A stretch of 64,000 bases of DNA from NCBI RefSeq assembly GCF_947500125.1, contig NZ_CANMRA010000003.1, positions 124,001 through 188,000 of the forward strand, in the 5' to 3' direction. Below are positions 38,934-47,967 of the stretch, in pieces; within the stretch, counting starts at the first letter, position 1; each line of letters starts with the position of its first letter. The position numbers and the translations under genes were made by a program. This DNA comes from an uncultured Kocuria sp. GTDB taxonomy: Bacteria > Actinomycetota > Actinomycetes > Actinomycetales > Micrococcaceae. Below the pieces are notes generated by a model. The model did not search any database, had not been told where the DNA came from, and saw only the letters and a list, made by a program, of their open reading frames with translations.

Positions 38934-39602
38934 ATGCCCCGACCGACCGAGCTCACCGTGCCCACCGAGACCGGACCGGGACGCCTGCTGGTCTCCCCCG
39001 CCGAGACCCCCACGGCGCTGCTGTGGCTCGGGCACGGCGCCGGCGGGGGCGCCGGCGCCCCCGACCTCACCGCCCTCGCCGACGAGCTCCCCCGCCACGG
39101 CGTCACGGTCGTGCGCCACGAGCAGCCGTGGGTCCTCGCCGGCCGGAAGATCGCTCCGCGCCCGGCGGCCCTCGACGCCGGGTGGCTGGCCGCCGCGCCG
39201 GCCGTGACCGGGCTCGCCGCCGGAGCGCCCGTGGTCGTCGGCGGCCGCAGCGCGGGGGCGCGCGTGGCGTGCCGGACGGCCGCCGCGGTGGGCGCGTCCG
39301 CCGTCGTCTGCCTGGCCTTTCCCCTGCACCCGCCGGGCCGGCCGGAGCGCTCGCGGGCCGAGGAGCTGCTGCGCCCCTCGGTCCCCGTGCTCGTTCTGCA
39401 GGGGACGCGGGACGCCTTCGGCACGGCGGACGAGGTCGCGGCCGCCGCGGGCGGCGCGCCGGCGGTCGAGGTCGTCCCGGTGCAGGGCGCGGATCACGCC
39501 CTGAAGGTCGGCCGGTCCGGGCCCGTGGGCCAGGAGGAGACGCTCGCGCTGCTCCCCGCCACGGTGCGCCGCTTCCTCCGGCGGGAGCTGCCGACCCGCT
39601 GA
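38934..39602 (+). CDS. Alpha/beta hydrolase (KANL3/Tex30-like dienelactone hydrolase fold)
   Basis: 222 residues. LLWLGHGAGGGAGAPDL is the oxyanion region, VVGGRSAGARVACR the nucleophile elbow with Ser, GTRDAFG the Asp and GADHALKV the His. Substrate unknown; small esters are typical. ATG at 38934 has TACCGT seven bases upstream. Intact triad, so likely active. Confidence 0.83.
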   Translation: MPRPTELTVPTETGPGRLLVSPAETPTALLWLGHGAGGGAGAPDLTALADELPRHGVTVVRHEQPWVLAGRKIAPRPAALDAGWLAAAPAVTGLAAGAPVVVGGRSAGARVACRTAAAVGASAVVCLAFPLHPPGRPERSRAEELLRPSVPVLVLQGTRDAFGTADEVAAAAGGAPAVEVVPVQGADHALKVGRSGPVGQEETLALLPATVRRFLRRELPTR

Positions 39603-39705
39603 GCACCGGCGGGACTTCAGCGGCACGCCGACCAGGACTACGGTGAGGAGCACAGCGTCACCGCGATCCGTCCACGATCCATCCGCGACCAGGGAGAGAA
39701 CCGTC

Positions 39706-40149
39706 ATGGCCCGCACCCCAGAATCACCGGACCCGCAGCGGCCCGCGCCCTCCCCCGGGAACGAGCCGGGGCGCCCCGCGCCGGACGCGTCCGCCGAGCA
39801 GCGCCCGGCGACCGGCCGGGAACCGGCCGTCCGGCAGCAGGCCGGCACCGACCCCGCGCTGGACGAGCACCAGAAGCAGGGCGTCTCGGGGGCCATGTGG
39901 ACGGCCCTGATCCTCGGGCTGCTGATCCTGATCCTGCTGCTGATCTTCATCCTGCAGAACAACGTCGCGGCGCAGTTCAACTACCTGGGCTGGCAGTTCA
40001 GCCTCCCCCTCGGCGTCGCCATGCTGCTCGCGGCGGTCGCCGGCGCTCTCATCATGGGCCTCGTCGGCTCCGTCCGGCTCTTCAAGCTGGGCCACCGGGT
40101 GCGCAAGCTCGAGAAGGAGCGCGCCGACATCAAGCGCGCCCTGCGCTGA
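39706..40149 (+). CDS. LapA-like membrane protein (DUF1049)
   Basis: 147 residues. A Pro-rich, charged N-terminal 60 residues precede two membrane helices (WTALILGLLILILLLIFI, GVAMLLAAVAGALIMGLV) and a basic helix (VRKLEKERADIKR). FILQNNVAAQFNYLGWQFSLP is split by the usual LapA pattern; the family assists lipopolysaccharide regulation in proteobacteria, but its role in Gram-positives is unknown. ATG follows AGGGAGAGA. Confidence 0.8.
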   Translation: MARTPESPDPQRPAPSPGNEPGRPAPDASAEQRPATGREPAVRQQAGTDPALDEHQKQGVSGAMWTALILGLLILILLLIFILQNNVAAQFNYLGWQFSLPLGVAMLLAAVAGALIMGLVGSVRLFKLGHRVRKLEKERADIKRALR

Positions 40150-40154
40150 GGCCT

Positions 40155-40179
40155 CGGGCCGCCCGCGCGGTCCGGCCCG
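40155..40179. terminator. Short bidirectional hairpin
   Basis: CGGGCCG (40155-40161) pairs with CGGCCCG (40173-40179) between two convergent stops. Confidence 0.45.
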
Positions 40180-40575
40180 TCAGCGGCGGGCGTCGAGCTC
40201 CTGCACCAGGCGACGCGGCGCCGTGAGGCGGTAGGACGTCTCGACGAGCTCGGAGACCTCGGTCCAGTCGGTCCCCGCCGGGGACAGGTCCATCCCCACC
40301 CAGCCCGAGGGCCACAGGTACGCCGGCTCGAAGAACCGTGTCCCCGCCAGCAGCGCGGGACGCTCCTGCGGATCGGCCCTGACCAGCAGCGCCGTGTCGA
40401 AGGCGGTCGACGTGTCCCCCCGCAGCGTCCCGCCGTACACCGCGAAGCCCGTCCTCGTGCAGAACCACGGGCGGCCGTGGGAAATCCGCTCCTGCGCGCC
40501 GGGCAGCGCGAGGCAGATCGCCCGCACGCGGGCCAGCACCGGGTCGTCGCGGTCGAACCTGAGCGGGTGCACCAT
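40180..40575 (-). CDS. MmcQ/YjbR-fold protein
   Basis: 131 residues. ICLALPGAQERISHGRPWF and FAVYGGTL followed by LLVRADPQERPALL and YLWPSGWVGMDL fit the MmcQ/YjbR family, a small DNA-binding-like fold of unknown function. ATG at 40575 has TACGAT seven bases upstream; ATG 40584 is possible. Confidence 0.82.
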   Translation of the reverse strand: MVHPLRFDRDDPVLARVRAICLALPGAQERISHGRPWFCTRTGFAVYGGTLRGDTSTAFDTALLVRADPQERPALLAGTRFFEPAYLWPSGWVGMDLSPAGTDWTEVSELVETSYRLTAPRRLVQELDARR

Positions 40576-40656
40576 GACGTCCATCGTAGGCCGGTCCATT
40601 GCGCGGAGCGGATCAGGCAGTAGCCTGACAGCATCCCGAACGACAGGACGGTTCCC

Positions 40657-40950
40657 ATGAGCTCCCCCGCACCTCCCGACGACCGCCCGGTTCCCGAGGA
40701 CGGCGAGGCGATCGCCCCCGCGACCGTCGTCGACCTCACGAGCGGCCCCGCCCACATCACGCCCGTGCTCGTCGACGGCGAGGCCCGCTACGCCGTCGAC
40801 CTGCCCGACCGGCCCCTGGACGACGACGACGTGGCGAGCCTCGCCGTCGCGCTGCAGGCGGCTCAGTCCGGCCCCGCCGTGCTCGTGGACCTCGAGGACT
40901 ACCTCGAGGCGGAGGCCCCGCCGGAGGACGCCGCCGAGACCCCGAGTTAA
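40657..40950 (+). CDS. Small acidic protein, unknown
   Basis: 97 residues, strongly acidic with Pro-rich ends and a central predicted beta-alpha segment (AHITPVLVDGEARYAVDL, VASLAVALQAAQSGPAVLV). No family recognised. AGGACGG precedes the ATG. It ends in a very strong hairpin, which supports a real transcript. Confidence 0.65.
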   Translation: MSSPAPPDDRPVPEDGEAIAPATVVDLTSGPAHITPVLVDGEARYAVDLPDRPLDDDDVASLAVALQAAQSGPAVLVDLEDYLEAEAPPEDAAETPS

Positions 40951-40979
40951 GGGCCCGGTCCGGTCCGCCGGCACGACGC

Positions 40980-41030
40980 AGACCTCGGGCCGCGACGTCG
41001 AGAACGCCTCGACGTCGCGGCCCGAGGTCT
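40980..41030 (+). terminator. Perfect 23-bp hairpin terminator
   Basis: Bases 40980-41002 and 41008-41030 pair perfectly over 23 bases with loop AACGC, followed by TCTCC. Its symmetry would serve either strand. Confidence 0.85.
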
Positions 41031-41144
41031 TCTCCGTGCCCGGAGGAATGAACTGCGGCACTGCGTGCGGGTCGTACCCGGGCGGATCACTCCGCGTTCC
41101 CTAAAGTGATGAACGGATCCCCCGCCCCCACCGGAGAGACGGCC

Positions 41145-41573
41145 ATGTCACTGAACCCCCCGCAGAACGTCCACCCGAAGTCCGCCTTCGGGCGCCTGGG
41201 ACTGGTCGCCCTGTCCCTGGCCTTCGTCACCGGGTGCACCACCCCCGACAGCGGCGGGACCGACGAGCCCGACGCGCCTCCCAGCGCCTCGCCCTCCCCG
41301 ACGACCGCGGCTCCCGGCACGGCGGAGGCGACGCAGCCGGCATCGACGACCCCGTCGACGACTCCCGGGTCCACCCCGCCGCCCATGCCCGGGGCGCTGC
41401 CGGACCAGGACTTCACCTACGACGAGGCCTACGCGGCCTGGCAGGACGGGATGCCCTACTACGACGCCTTCTGCATCCACTACGAGCCCACCACGCCGGC
41501 CGGGGAGTCGCAGTGCGAGGGCATCGAGAACGGCACCGTCGACAGCATCACCGGTGAGCCCCTCGGGCAGTAG
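41145..41573 (+). CDS. Small lipoprotein, unknown
   Basis: 142 residues. Signal helix LGLVALSLAFVTGC gives a lipobox with Cys near residue 31, then a Ser/Thr/Pro tether of about 55 residues and a C-terminal domain (FTYDEAYAAWQDGMPYYDAFCIHYEP) with two Cys. Anchored on the outer face of the membrane; function unknown. GGAGAGACGGCC precedes ATG 41145; TAAAGT at 41101-41106 may be the -10 box. Confidence 0.68.
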   Translation: MSLNPPQNVHPKSAFGRLGLVALSLAFVTGCTTPDSGGTDEPDAPPSASPSPTTAAPGTAEATQPASTTPSTTPGSTPPPMPGALPDQDFTYDEAYAAWQDGMPYYDAFCIHYEPTTPAGESQCEGIENGTVDSITGEPLGQ

Positions 41574-41713
41574 TCAGGACGTGCCGGACTGCACCTCGAA
41601 CCGCCTTTGCGGCTGATTGGCGCGCCCAGCCGCAGACCTCGCCCGAGCAGCCAGAGATCCTCCACCGAGACCGAGTGAAATGTGTCGCGTCGCCGGTGCG
41701 GGACAATCGTCGT

Positions 41714-42154
41714 GTGGACGATCTGCACGTACCCCCGGGCCCCGGCGCGCCCCGCGGCCTCCGGGTGCCGGCGGGAGAGCTGATCGAGCAGTTCTCCCAC
41801 GCCTCCGGCCCGGGCGGACAGGGCGTCAACACCACCGACTCCCGGGTGCAGCTCTCTCTCGACCTGGCCACCACGACGGCCCTGAGCGACGTGCAGCGCG
41901 ACCGCGCTCTTGATCAGCTCGCCGGCAGGCTCTCGGGCACGGTGCTGACCGTCAGCGCCGCCGAGCACCGCTCCCAGCGACGCAACCGCACGGCGGCGAG
42001 ACAGCGGCTGGCCACGCTCCTGCGCGATGCCCTGGTGCCAGATCCCGTCCGGCGGCCGACCCGGCCCACGAGAGGTTCGCGCCGTCGTCGACTCGAAGGA
42101 AAACGCCGGCGGTCCGAGACCAAGCAGAACCGCAGGCGCCCCGGGGCCGAATGA
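41714..42154 (+). CDS. arfB: ArfB-like stalled-ribosome rescue hydrolase
   Basis: 146 residues. The GGQ catalytic motif is in HASGPGGQGVNTTDSRVQL (residues 34-36 for GGQ) and the C-terminal tail is basic and disordered (RGSRRRRLEGKRRRSETK), as in ArfB, which probes the empty mRNA channel and releases peptide from stalled ribosomes. No stop-codon-recognition domain is present, so it is not a normal release factor. GTG at 41714 has GACAAT six bases upstream. Confidence 0.88.
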   Translation: MDDLHVPPGPGAPRGLRVPAGELIEQFSHASGPGGQGVNTTDSRVQLSLDLATTTALSDVQRDRALDQLAGRLSGTVLTVSAAEHRSQRRNRTAARQRLATLLRDALVPDPVRRPTRPTRGSRRRRLEGKRRRSETKQNRRRPGAE

Positions 42155-42421
42155 CCTGTCCGTGGGCCTGCAATTGGCGATCTACTCCGCCCACCCCACC
42201 CGCCGGAGGGCGGCCAGGTCGGAGTGGGTCGGGACCGGCATCAACGGCGGATGAGAACTGACCCGTTCTCGGCAGGCGGATTCAACGGTGTGCGCCGGAG
42301 GCCGATGTTCCACAAGGGCAAGTGATCACAGTACGGACACACGTGCGAGTCTCACTGGGACACATCAACATGGTTTCCCTAGTGTAAATAGGACCTGAAA
42401 GCCCCCGTCAAAAGGACAGAC
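42155..42421. other. Intergenic region with the Ltp gene promoter
   Basis: No gene is supported. G+C falls sharply toward the right: bases 42361-42420 are clearly A+T rich and hold GTAAATA (42384-42390), a good -10 candidate for the Ltp gene. A 24-codon ATG ORF (42251-42325) exists but lacks supporting evidence. Confidence 0.45.
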
Positions 42422-43090
42422 ATGTCGCACAACCCTACCAACGGCCCAGGACCCGAGGGCCCCCGGTACAACCAACAGCCGGGGCCATACTCACCCCCCG
42501 AACACGGCCAGGAGCCGCCGAAGAAGAAGGGCAAGAAGAAGTGGGCCATCGGCTGCCTGGGCTTGTTCGTACTCGTCATCATCTTGTTCGCCGGGTGCAG
42601 CGCCCTGTTGAGCGGTGGAGCGGATGATTCCGTGCCCACACCTGCCGAAACGTCCTCAGCCCCGGGTCCCGAGGAGACTGAGGACGCGCCAGCTACCGAA
42701 GACGATCCGAGCATGAGCCAGCCCGAGACGACTGGAGCCGAGCCGGAGGCCGGCGATACTGAAGCACCGGATGCCGGGCAGAACGCTGATGAGTCCTCGA
42801 TGACAGTCGCTCAGCAGAACGCGGTCCGCTCGGCCGAGAGCTACATCGACTTCTCTGGATTCTCTCGGACCGGGCTCATCGAGCAGCTGGAGTTCGAGGG
42901 CTACTCGAACGCGGACGCAACGATGGCGGTCGACAGCCTTGATATCGACTACAACGAGCAGGCCGCGAAGTCCGCCCAGAGCTATCTGGACGTGTCGGGC
43001 TTCTCTCGCTCGGGTCTCATTGAGCAGCTGATGTTCGAGGGCTACACCGCAGAGCAGGCGGCGTACGGTGCGGACCAGGTCGGACTCTGA
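42422..43090 (+). CDS. Ltp-domain (host cell surface-exposed lipoprotein) membrane protein
   Basis: 222 residues. A 40-residue cytoplasmic Pro-rich N-terminus ending in KKKGKKK, one membrane helix (about 41-62), a Glu/Thr-rich outside stalk (63-130), and two copies of the Ltp repeat (133-176 and 181-222) with SGFSRTGLIEQLEFEGY and SGFSRSGLIEQLMFEGY. The Ltp family includes a phage lipoprotein that blocks superinfecting DNA entry, so a surface or phage-exclusion role is possible. AAAGGACAGAC precedes the ATG. Codon use is less GC-rich than neighbours. Confidence 0.82.
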   Translation: MSHNPTNGPGPEGPRYNQQPGPYSPPEHGQEPPKKKGKKKWAIGCLGLFVLVIILFAGCSALLSGGADDSVPTPAETSSAPGPEETEDAPATEDDPSMSQPETTGAEPEAGDTEAPDAGQNADESSMTVAQQNAVRSAESYIDFSGFSRTGLIEQLEFEGYSNADATMAVDSLDIDYNEQAAKSAQSYLDVSGFSRSGLIEQLMFEGYTAEQAAYGADQVGL

Positions 43091-43435
43091 ACGCCCATGA
43101 GCGAAGCATAATTCTTGTTCCGGGCGAGAGAACCACGCGCGGCCCAGACCCGATTCAATACTTATGCGCACTATAAGCAACGGCCCCGGCTCCCATAACA
43201 GGGAACCGGGGCCGCTCTGTCTTCGACGTGTTCTATCGCATTTGTAAGAGATTCACTTCGACCTCATGGCCGTCCATTTCAGCCACGACGTGATCTGAAT
43301 CCAACTCGGCTGCCCGCGAATAGTCAGTTGCGGGACGCTGCCCAGGGACTCATGGACGCCGCGAGCCGATCTCCTGCGGACCATCTGCGGACAGACAGCA
43401 AACAATCCCACTCCGGCTAGGCGATTCGTCCGTCA
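43091..43435. other. Low-GC intergenic tail of the accessory stretch
   Basis: Hand counts of three 60-base lines here give about 53-58 percent G+C, far below the flanks. It contains the hairpin at 43181-43214. On the minus strand, 43237-43350 carries a coding-like run ending HVVAEMDGHEVEVNLLQMR but with a stop just upstream and no start, so at most it is a gene remnant. Confidence 0.5.
43181..43214. terminator. Terminator hairpin after the Ltp gene
   Basis: CGGCCCCGG and TCCC pair with CCGGGGCCG and GGGA with a single C-A mismatch; loop ATAACA; CTCTGTCTT follows on the plus strand. Confidence 0.8.
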
Positions 43436-44521
<1,086 letters not shown>

Positions 44522-44648
44522 GGGAGACCATCCTACCGGCCGGGCGGACCGGCGCACCTCGCCGGCGCCGGGACCCGTGACCGAGGTCATGGGCGTGTCG
44601 GCGCCTCCGGAGCTTCCGGAACGGCGCGCGGTGGAGCAGAGTCGGAGC

Positions 44649-45578
44649 ATGAGTTCCTCTCCGGCATCCAGCACCGCGCCGCAGGCGAGCGCCGCCAACT
44701 CGCCCGCCGTCGACGTCAACGGGGTCCGGAAGGGCTTCGGGCACGGCGAGCGCCGCGTCCGGGCCGTGGACGGCGTGAGCGTGCGCATCGAGCGCGGCGA
44801 GGTCGTCGCGCTCCTCGGCCCCAACGGCGCCGGGAAGACCACCCTCCTCGACATGGTCCTGGGCTTCACCGAGCCCGACGACGGCACCGTGCGCACCCTG
44901 GGCGCCGCCCCGCGCGAGAGCGTGCGGGCCGGGCGGATCGGCGCGGTCCTGCAGACCGGGGGGCTGCTCGACGACCTGTCCGTGCGCGAGACGGTCGCGA
45001 TGGTCGCGACCCTGCACCGGGACCCGCTGCCCGTGGACGAGGCCCTGGGCCGGGCCGGGGCCTCCGGGTTCGCACGGCGGAAAGTCTCCAAGTGCTCGGG
45101 CGGCGAGCAGCAGCGGCTGCGCTTCGCACTGGCCCTGCTGCCCGAGCCGGACCTGCTGGTCCTCGACGAGCCGACCGCGGGCATGGACGTCAGCGCCCGG
45201 CGGGAGTTCTGGGCCGCGATGCACGCCGAGGCGGAGCGCGGCCGGACGGTCGTGTTCGCGACCCACTACCTCGACGAGGCCGAGGAGTTCGCCGCCCGCA
45301 CGGTGGTGCTCAAGGGCGGGCGGGTGGTCGCGGACGCCTCCACCGCCGAGGTCCAGGCCCTGGCCGGCCACCGGGTGGTCAGCTTCCGCTGGGAGGGGCC
45401 CGGGCCCGTCGTCGTGCCGGGGGCGACCCCGCTGGAGCCCGCCGGCGGCCGCACACGGCTCACGGGTCCCGACACGGACGCCATCGCCCGCCACCTGCTG
45501 ACGACCACGGGCGCGAGCGAGCTCGAGATCACCCACGCCGGACTCGAGGAGGCCTTCCTGGGCCTCACCGCCGACTGA
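44649..45578 (+). CDS. ABC-2 type exporter, ATPase
   Basis: 309 residues. Walker A GPNGAGKTT, Q-loop AVLQTGGLL, signature SKCSGGEQQR (Cys-Ser-Gly-Gly-Glu rather than LSGGQ), Walker B LLVLDEPTAGMD and HYLDEAEEF. The C-terminal extension (about 230-309) is like DrrA-type exporters. It forms a pair with the next gene; drug, lipid or peptide export is typical. CAGAGT lies six bases before the ATG. Confidence 0.88.
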   Translation: MSSSPASSTAPQASAANSPAVDVNGVRKGFGHGERRVRAVDGVSVRIERGEVVALLGPNGAGKTTLLDMVLGFTEPDDGTVRTLGAAPRESVRAGRIGAVLQTGGLLDDLSVRETVAMVATLHRDPLPVDEALGRAGASGFARRKVSKCSGGEQQRLRFALALLPEPDLLVLDEPTAGMDVSARREFWAAMHAEAERGRTVVFATHYLDEAEEFAARTVVLKGGRVVADASTAEVQALAGHRVVSFRWEGPGPVVVPGATPLEPAGGRTRLTGPDTDAIARHLLTTTGASELEITHAGLEEAFLGLTAD

Positions 45579-45647
45579 CCGGCCCCGTCCCGACTCCCCG
45601 CCCCTACGCACCCGTCCCCACTCCCCCGTCCCCGGAGGACCAGCACC

Positions 45648-46409
45648 ATGAGCCTCGCCTACGCCGCCCACGACCTGCGCCGCACCGTGCGCATGGTCGA
45701 GAACACCTTCTTCGTCGTGGTCCTGCCGGCCGTGCTGTACGTGATGTTCACGGCGCTGGGGGACTTCTCCGACCTGCCGGTGGGCCACGGCAACGCCGGC
45801 GGGTACAACATGATCTCCATGGCGGTCTACGGGGCGGTCACCGCGACCACCTCGATCGCCGGCTCCGCCGCCGTGGAGCAGGCCCGCGGCTGGGGCCGCC
45901 AGATCGGGCTGACCCCGGCGCCGCGGCACGGGTACGTGCTGGCCAAGGTGGCCGTGGCCCTCGCCATGGCCGTGCTGCCCGTCCTCGTGGTCTACGCCGT
46001 GGGCGCCCTGACCGGCGCCGAGCTGGGCGGCTGGCGCTGGCCCGCCACCGCGGTGATCGTCGTGGCCGGCTCCTCGATGTTCGCCCTCTACGGCCTGGCC
46101 GCCGGGCTGCTGTTCCGCTCCGAGTCGGCGGTGGGGGCGGCCTCCGGGATGCTCGTGGTACTCAGCTTCTTCGGCAACCTCTTCGTCCCGCTCACGGGCG
46201 TGATGCTCGACATCGCGCGGTTCACCCCGCTCTACGGTTTGGCCGGGCTGGCCCGGTACCCGCTCGTGGAGGGGGACGTCGTGGCGACCAGCGGACCGCC
46301 CGTGGAGTCCGACCCCCTGTGGGCGCTGCTGCTCAACACCGGGATCTGGACGGTGGTCTTCGCGGCCGTGGCGCTGCTGGCCATGCGCCGCACCACGGTC
46401 CGGCGCTGA
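45648..46409 (+). CDS. ABC-2 type exporter, permease
   Basis: 253 residues with six helices, matching ABC-2 permeases: ENTFFVVVLPAVLYVMF, MISMAVYGAVTATTSIAG, RQIGLTPAPRHGYVLAK, LTGVMLDIARFTPLYGLA. It works with the upstream ATPase, 69 bases away. GGAGGACC precedes the ATG. No two-component system is adjacent, unlike many such pairs in Firmicutes and actinobacteria. Confidence 0.88.
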   Translation: MSLAYAAHDLRRTVRMVENTFFVVVLPAVLYVMFTALGDFSDLPVGHGNAGGYNMISMAVYGAVTATTSIAGSAAVEQARGWGRQIGLTPAPRHGYVLAKVAVALAMAVLPVLVVYAVGALTGAELGGWRWPATAVIVVAGSSMFALYGLAAGLLFRSESAVGAASGMLVVLSFFGNLFVPLTGVMLDIARFTPLYGLAGLARYPLVEGDVVATSGPPVESDPLWALLLNTGIWTVVFAAVALLAMRRTTVRR

Positions 46410-46486
46410 CCGGGCGACGCTCCGAGGAGCGAGGCGGTGGGCGCCGCTGCCGTGCGGTGTCCGGCGGGCGTGCCACACTGCTGGGC

Positions 46487-47848
46487 ATGACCGTCAGCCT
46501 CGTCGTCGTCCTCGTCCTGCTCGCCCTGCTCCTGGGCGCCCTCCTGGGCGTCGCTGTCGCCCGGACCCGCTCCGCCCGGGACGCGCGGGCGGCGGAGGAG
46601 GAGCGCGCCGGGCTCCAGGCCGAGCTCGCCGCCGTCCAGGACCGGCTCGTGGACCTGGCCTCCGAGCGGGCTGCCGCCGTCGAGGCGCGCGCCCAGCTCG
46701 AGGAGCGGCTGCGGGACTCCGACGCCCGCTCCGTGCAGGACAACAACGTGCTGCGAGCCCTGGCCCCGGTGGCCCACCAGCTGCGCTCGGTCGAGGAGCA
46801 CGTGAGCGCGCTCGAACGGGACCGGGCCGAGCAGTACGGGGGCATCACCCAGGCCCTGGCCCACACCCGTGAGGTGGGCGACCACCTGCGCACCGCCACC
46901 ACGTCCCTTTCCTCCGCGCTGCGCTCGGGCTCCGCACGCGGCACGTGGGGGGAGGTGCAGCTGCGCCGGGTGGTCGAGGCCGCCGGGATGACGGCGCACG
47001 TCGACTTCCGGGAGCAGGTCGCCTCCAACGGCACCACCGCGGACGGCGAGCGCAGCGCCATCCGCCCCGACATGGTCGTGCACCTCCCGGGGGGCCGCGA
47101 CATCGTCCTCGACGCCAAGGCGCCCATGACCGCATACCTGCGCGCCCAGGACGCCGAGGACGACGCCGGGCGCCGGGCGCAGCTGACCGGCCACGCGAAG
47201 GCCGTGCGCGGGCACGTGGACGCACTGGCGTCGAAGAAGTACTGGGAGGCACGGGACGCCTCCCCCGAGCTGGTGCTGTGCTTCCTGCCCGCCGAGTCGG
47301 CGCTGTCTGCGGCCCTGGACGCGGACCCGACCCTGCTGGACCACGCCGCGAGCCGCAACGTGGCGCTCGTGTCGCCGGTCTCGCTGCTCGCCTCGCTCAA
47401 GGCCGTGGCGTTCACGTGGCGGCAGAACGGGCTCACGGAGAACGCCAAGGAGCTCTTCGACCTCTCCCGCCAGCTCTACGAGCGGCTGGGCACGGTCGGC
47501 AAGCACCTCGACGACATGGGCCGGTCCCTGCAGAAGTCGGTCGAGACCTACAACCGGCTCACGGGGTCCGTGGAGACCCGGGTGTTCCCCACGGCCCGGC
47601 GGATCAACGACCTCGACCCCACCCTCGCGGAGGACGAGCGGCTCACCACCCGTCCGCTCGTGGTGGCGCCGCGCCCGCTGACCGCCCCGGAGTTCACCGC
47701 GGCGGCGCAGCCGCCGGAGGCAGTGGAGCCGCCGGAGGCAGTGGAGCGACCGGAGACGTCGCAGCTTCCGGAGGCCGCGGAGCACCCGGGCCGCTCCGGG
47801 GCGGGCGGCGCCGTTCCGGGGCAGCTCGACGAGCGCGCGGCGGGCTGA
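46487..47848 (+). CDS. rmuC: DNA recombination protein RmuC homologue
   Basis: 453 residues. One N-terminal membrane helix, a coiled coil (about 30-110) and the RmuC nuclease-like domain: GTWGEVQLRRVVEAAGM, RPDMVVHLPGGRDIVLDAK, ASKKYWEARDASPELVLCFLP and FTWRQNGLTENAKELFDL-type region. RmuC limits inversions at short repeats in E. coli. The last 50 residues are a Glu/Pro-rich tail with an 18-base direct repeat (47711-47746). Confidence 0.9.
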   Translation: MTVSLVVVLVLLALLLGALLGVAVARTRSARDARAAEEERAGLQAELAAVQDRLVDLASERAAAVEARAQLEERLRDSDARSVQDNNVLRALAPVAHQLRSVEEHVSALERDRAEQYGGITQALAHTREVGDHLRTATTSLSSALRSGSARGTWGEVQLRRVVEAAGMTAHVDFREQVASNGTTADGERSAIRPDMVVHLPGGRDIVLDAKAPMTAYLRAQDAEDDAGRRAQLTGHAKAVRGHVDALASKKYWEARDASPELVLCFLPAESALSAALDADPTLLDHAASRNVALVSPVSLLASLKAVAFTWRQNGLTENAKELFDLSRQLYERLGTVGKHLDDMGRSLQKSVETYNRLTGSVETRVFPTARRINDLDPTLAEDERLTTRPLVVAPRPLTAPEFTAAAQPPEAVEPPEAVERPETSQLPEAAEHPGRSGAGGAVPGQLDERAAG

Positions 47849-47863
47849 GCGAGCGGGTCCGCC

Positions 47864-47967
47864 GCGGCTCAGCGGGCGGGGCGGGCCCTGCAGCTCAGCG
47901 GACGGGACAGGCCCGGTGGCTCAACGGGCAGGGCGAACCCTGCGGCTCAGCGGGCGGGACGGGCCCC
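47864..47967. repeat. 26-bp minisatellite, four copies
   Basis: Units at 47864-47889, 47890-47915, 47916-47941 and 47942-47967 share GCGGCTCAGCGGGCGGG with variation. The last copy contains the ispH stop codon and final codons, so the array looks like duplication of the ispH 3' end into the rmuC-ispH gap. Confidence 0.9.

Noticed and set aside
42251-42325. A 24-codon ATG ORF before the Ltp gene
   Set aside because: No ribosome site or conservation can be shown, so I do not call it a gene.
43237-43350. Minus-strand coding-like run ending NLLQMR
   Set aside because: It has no start codon after the preceding stop. At most it is a remnant of a deleted gene.
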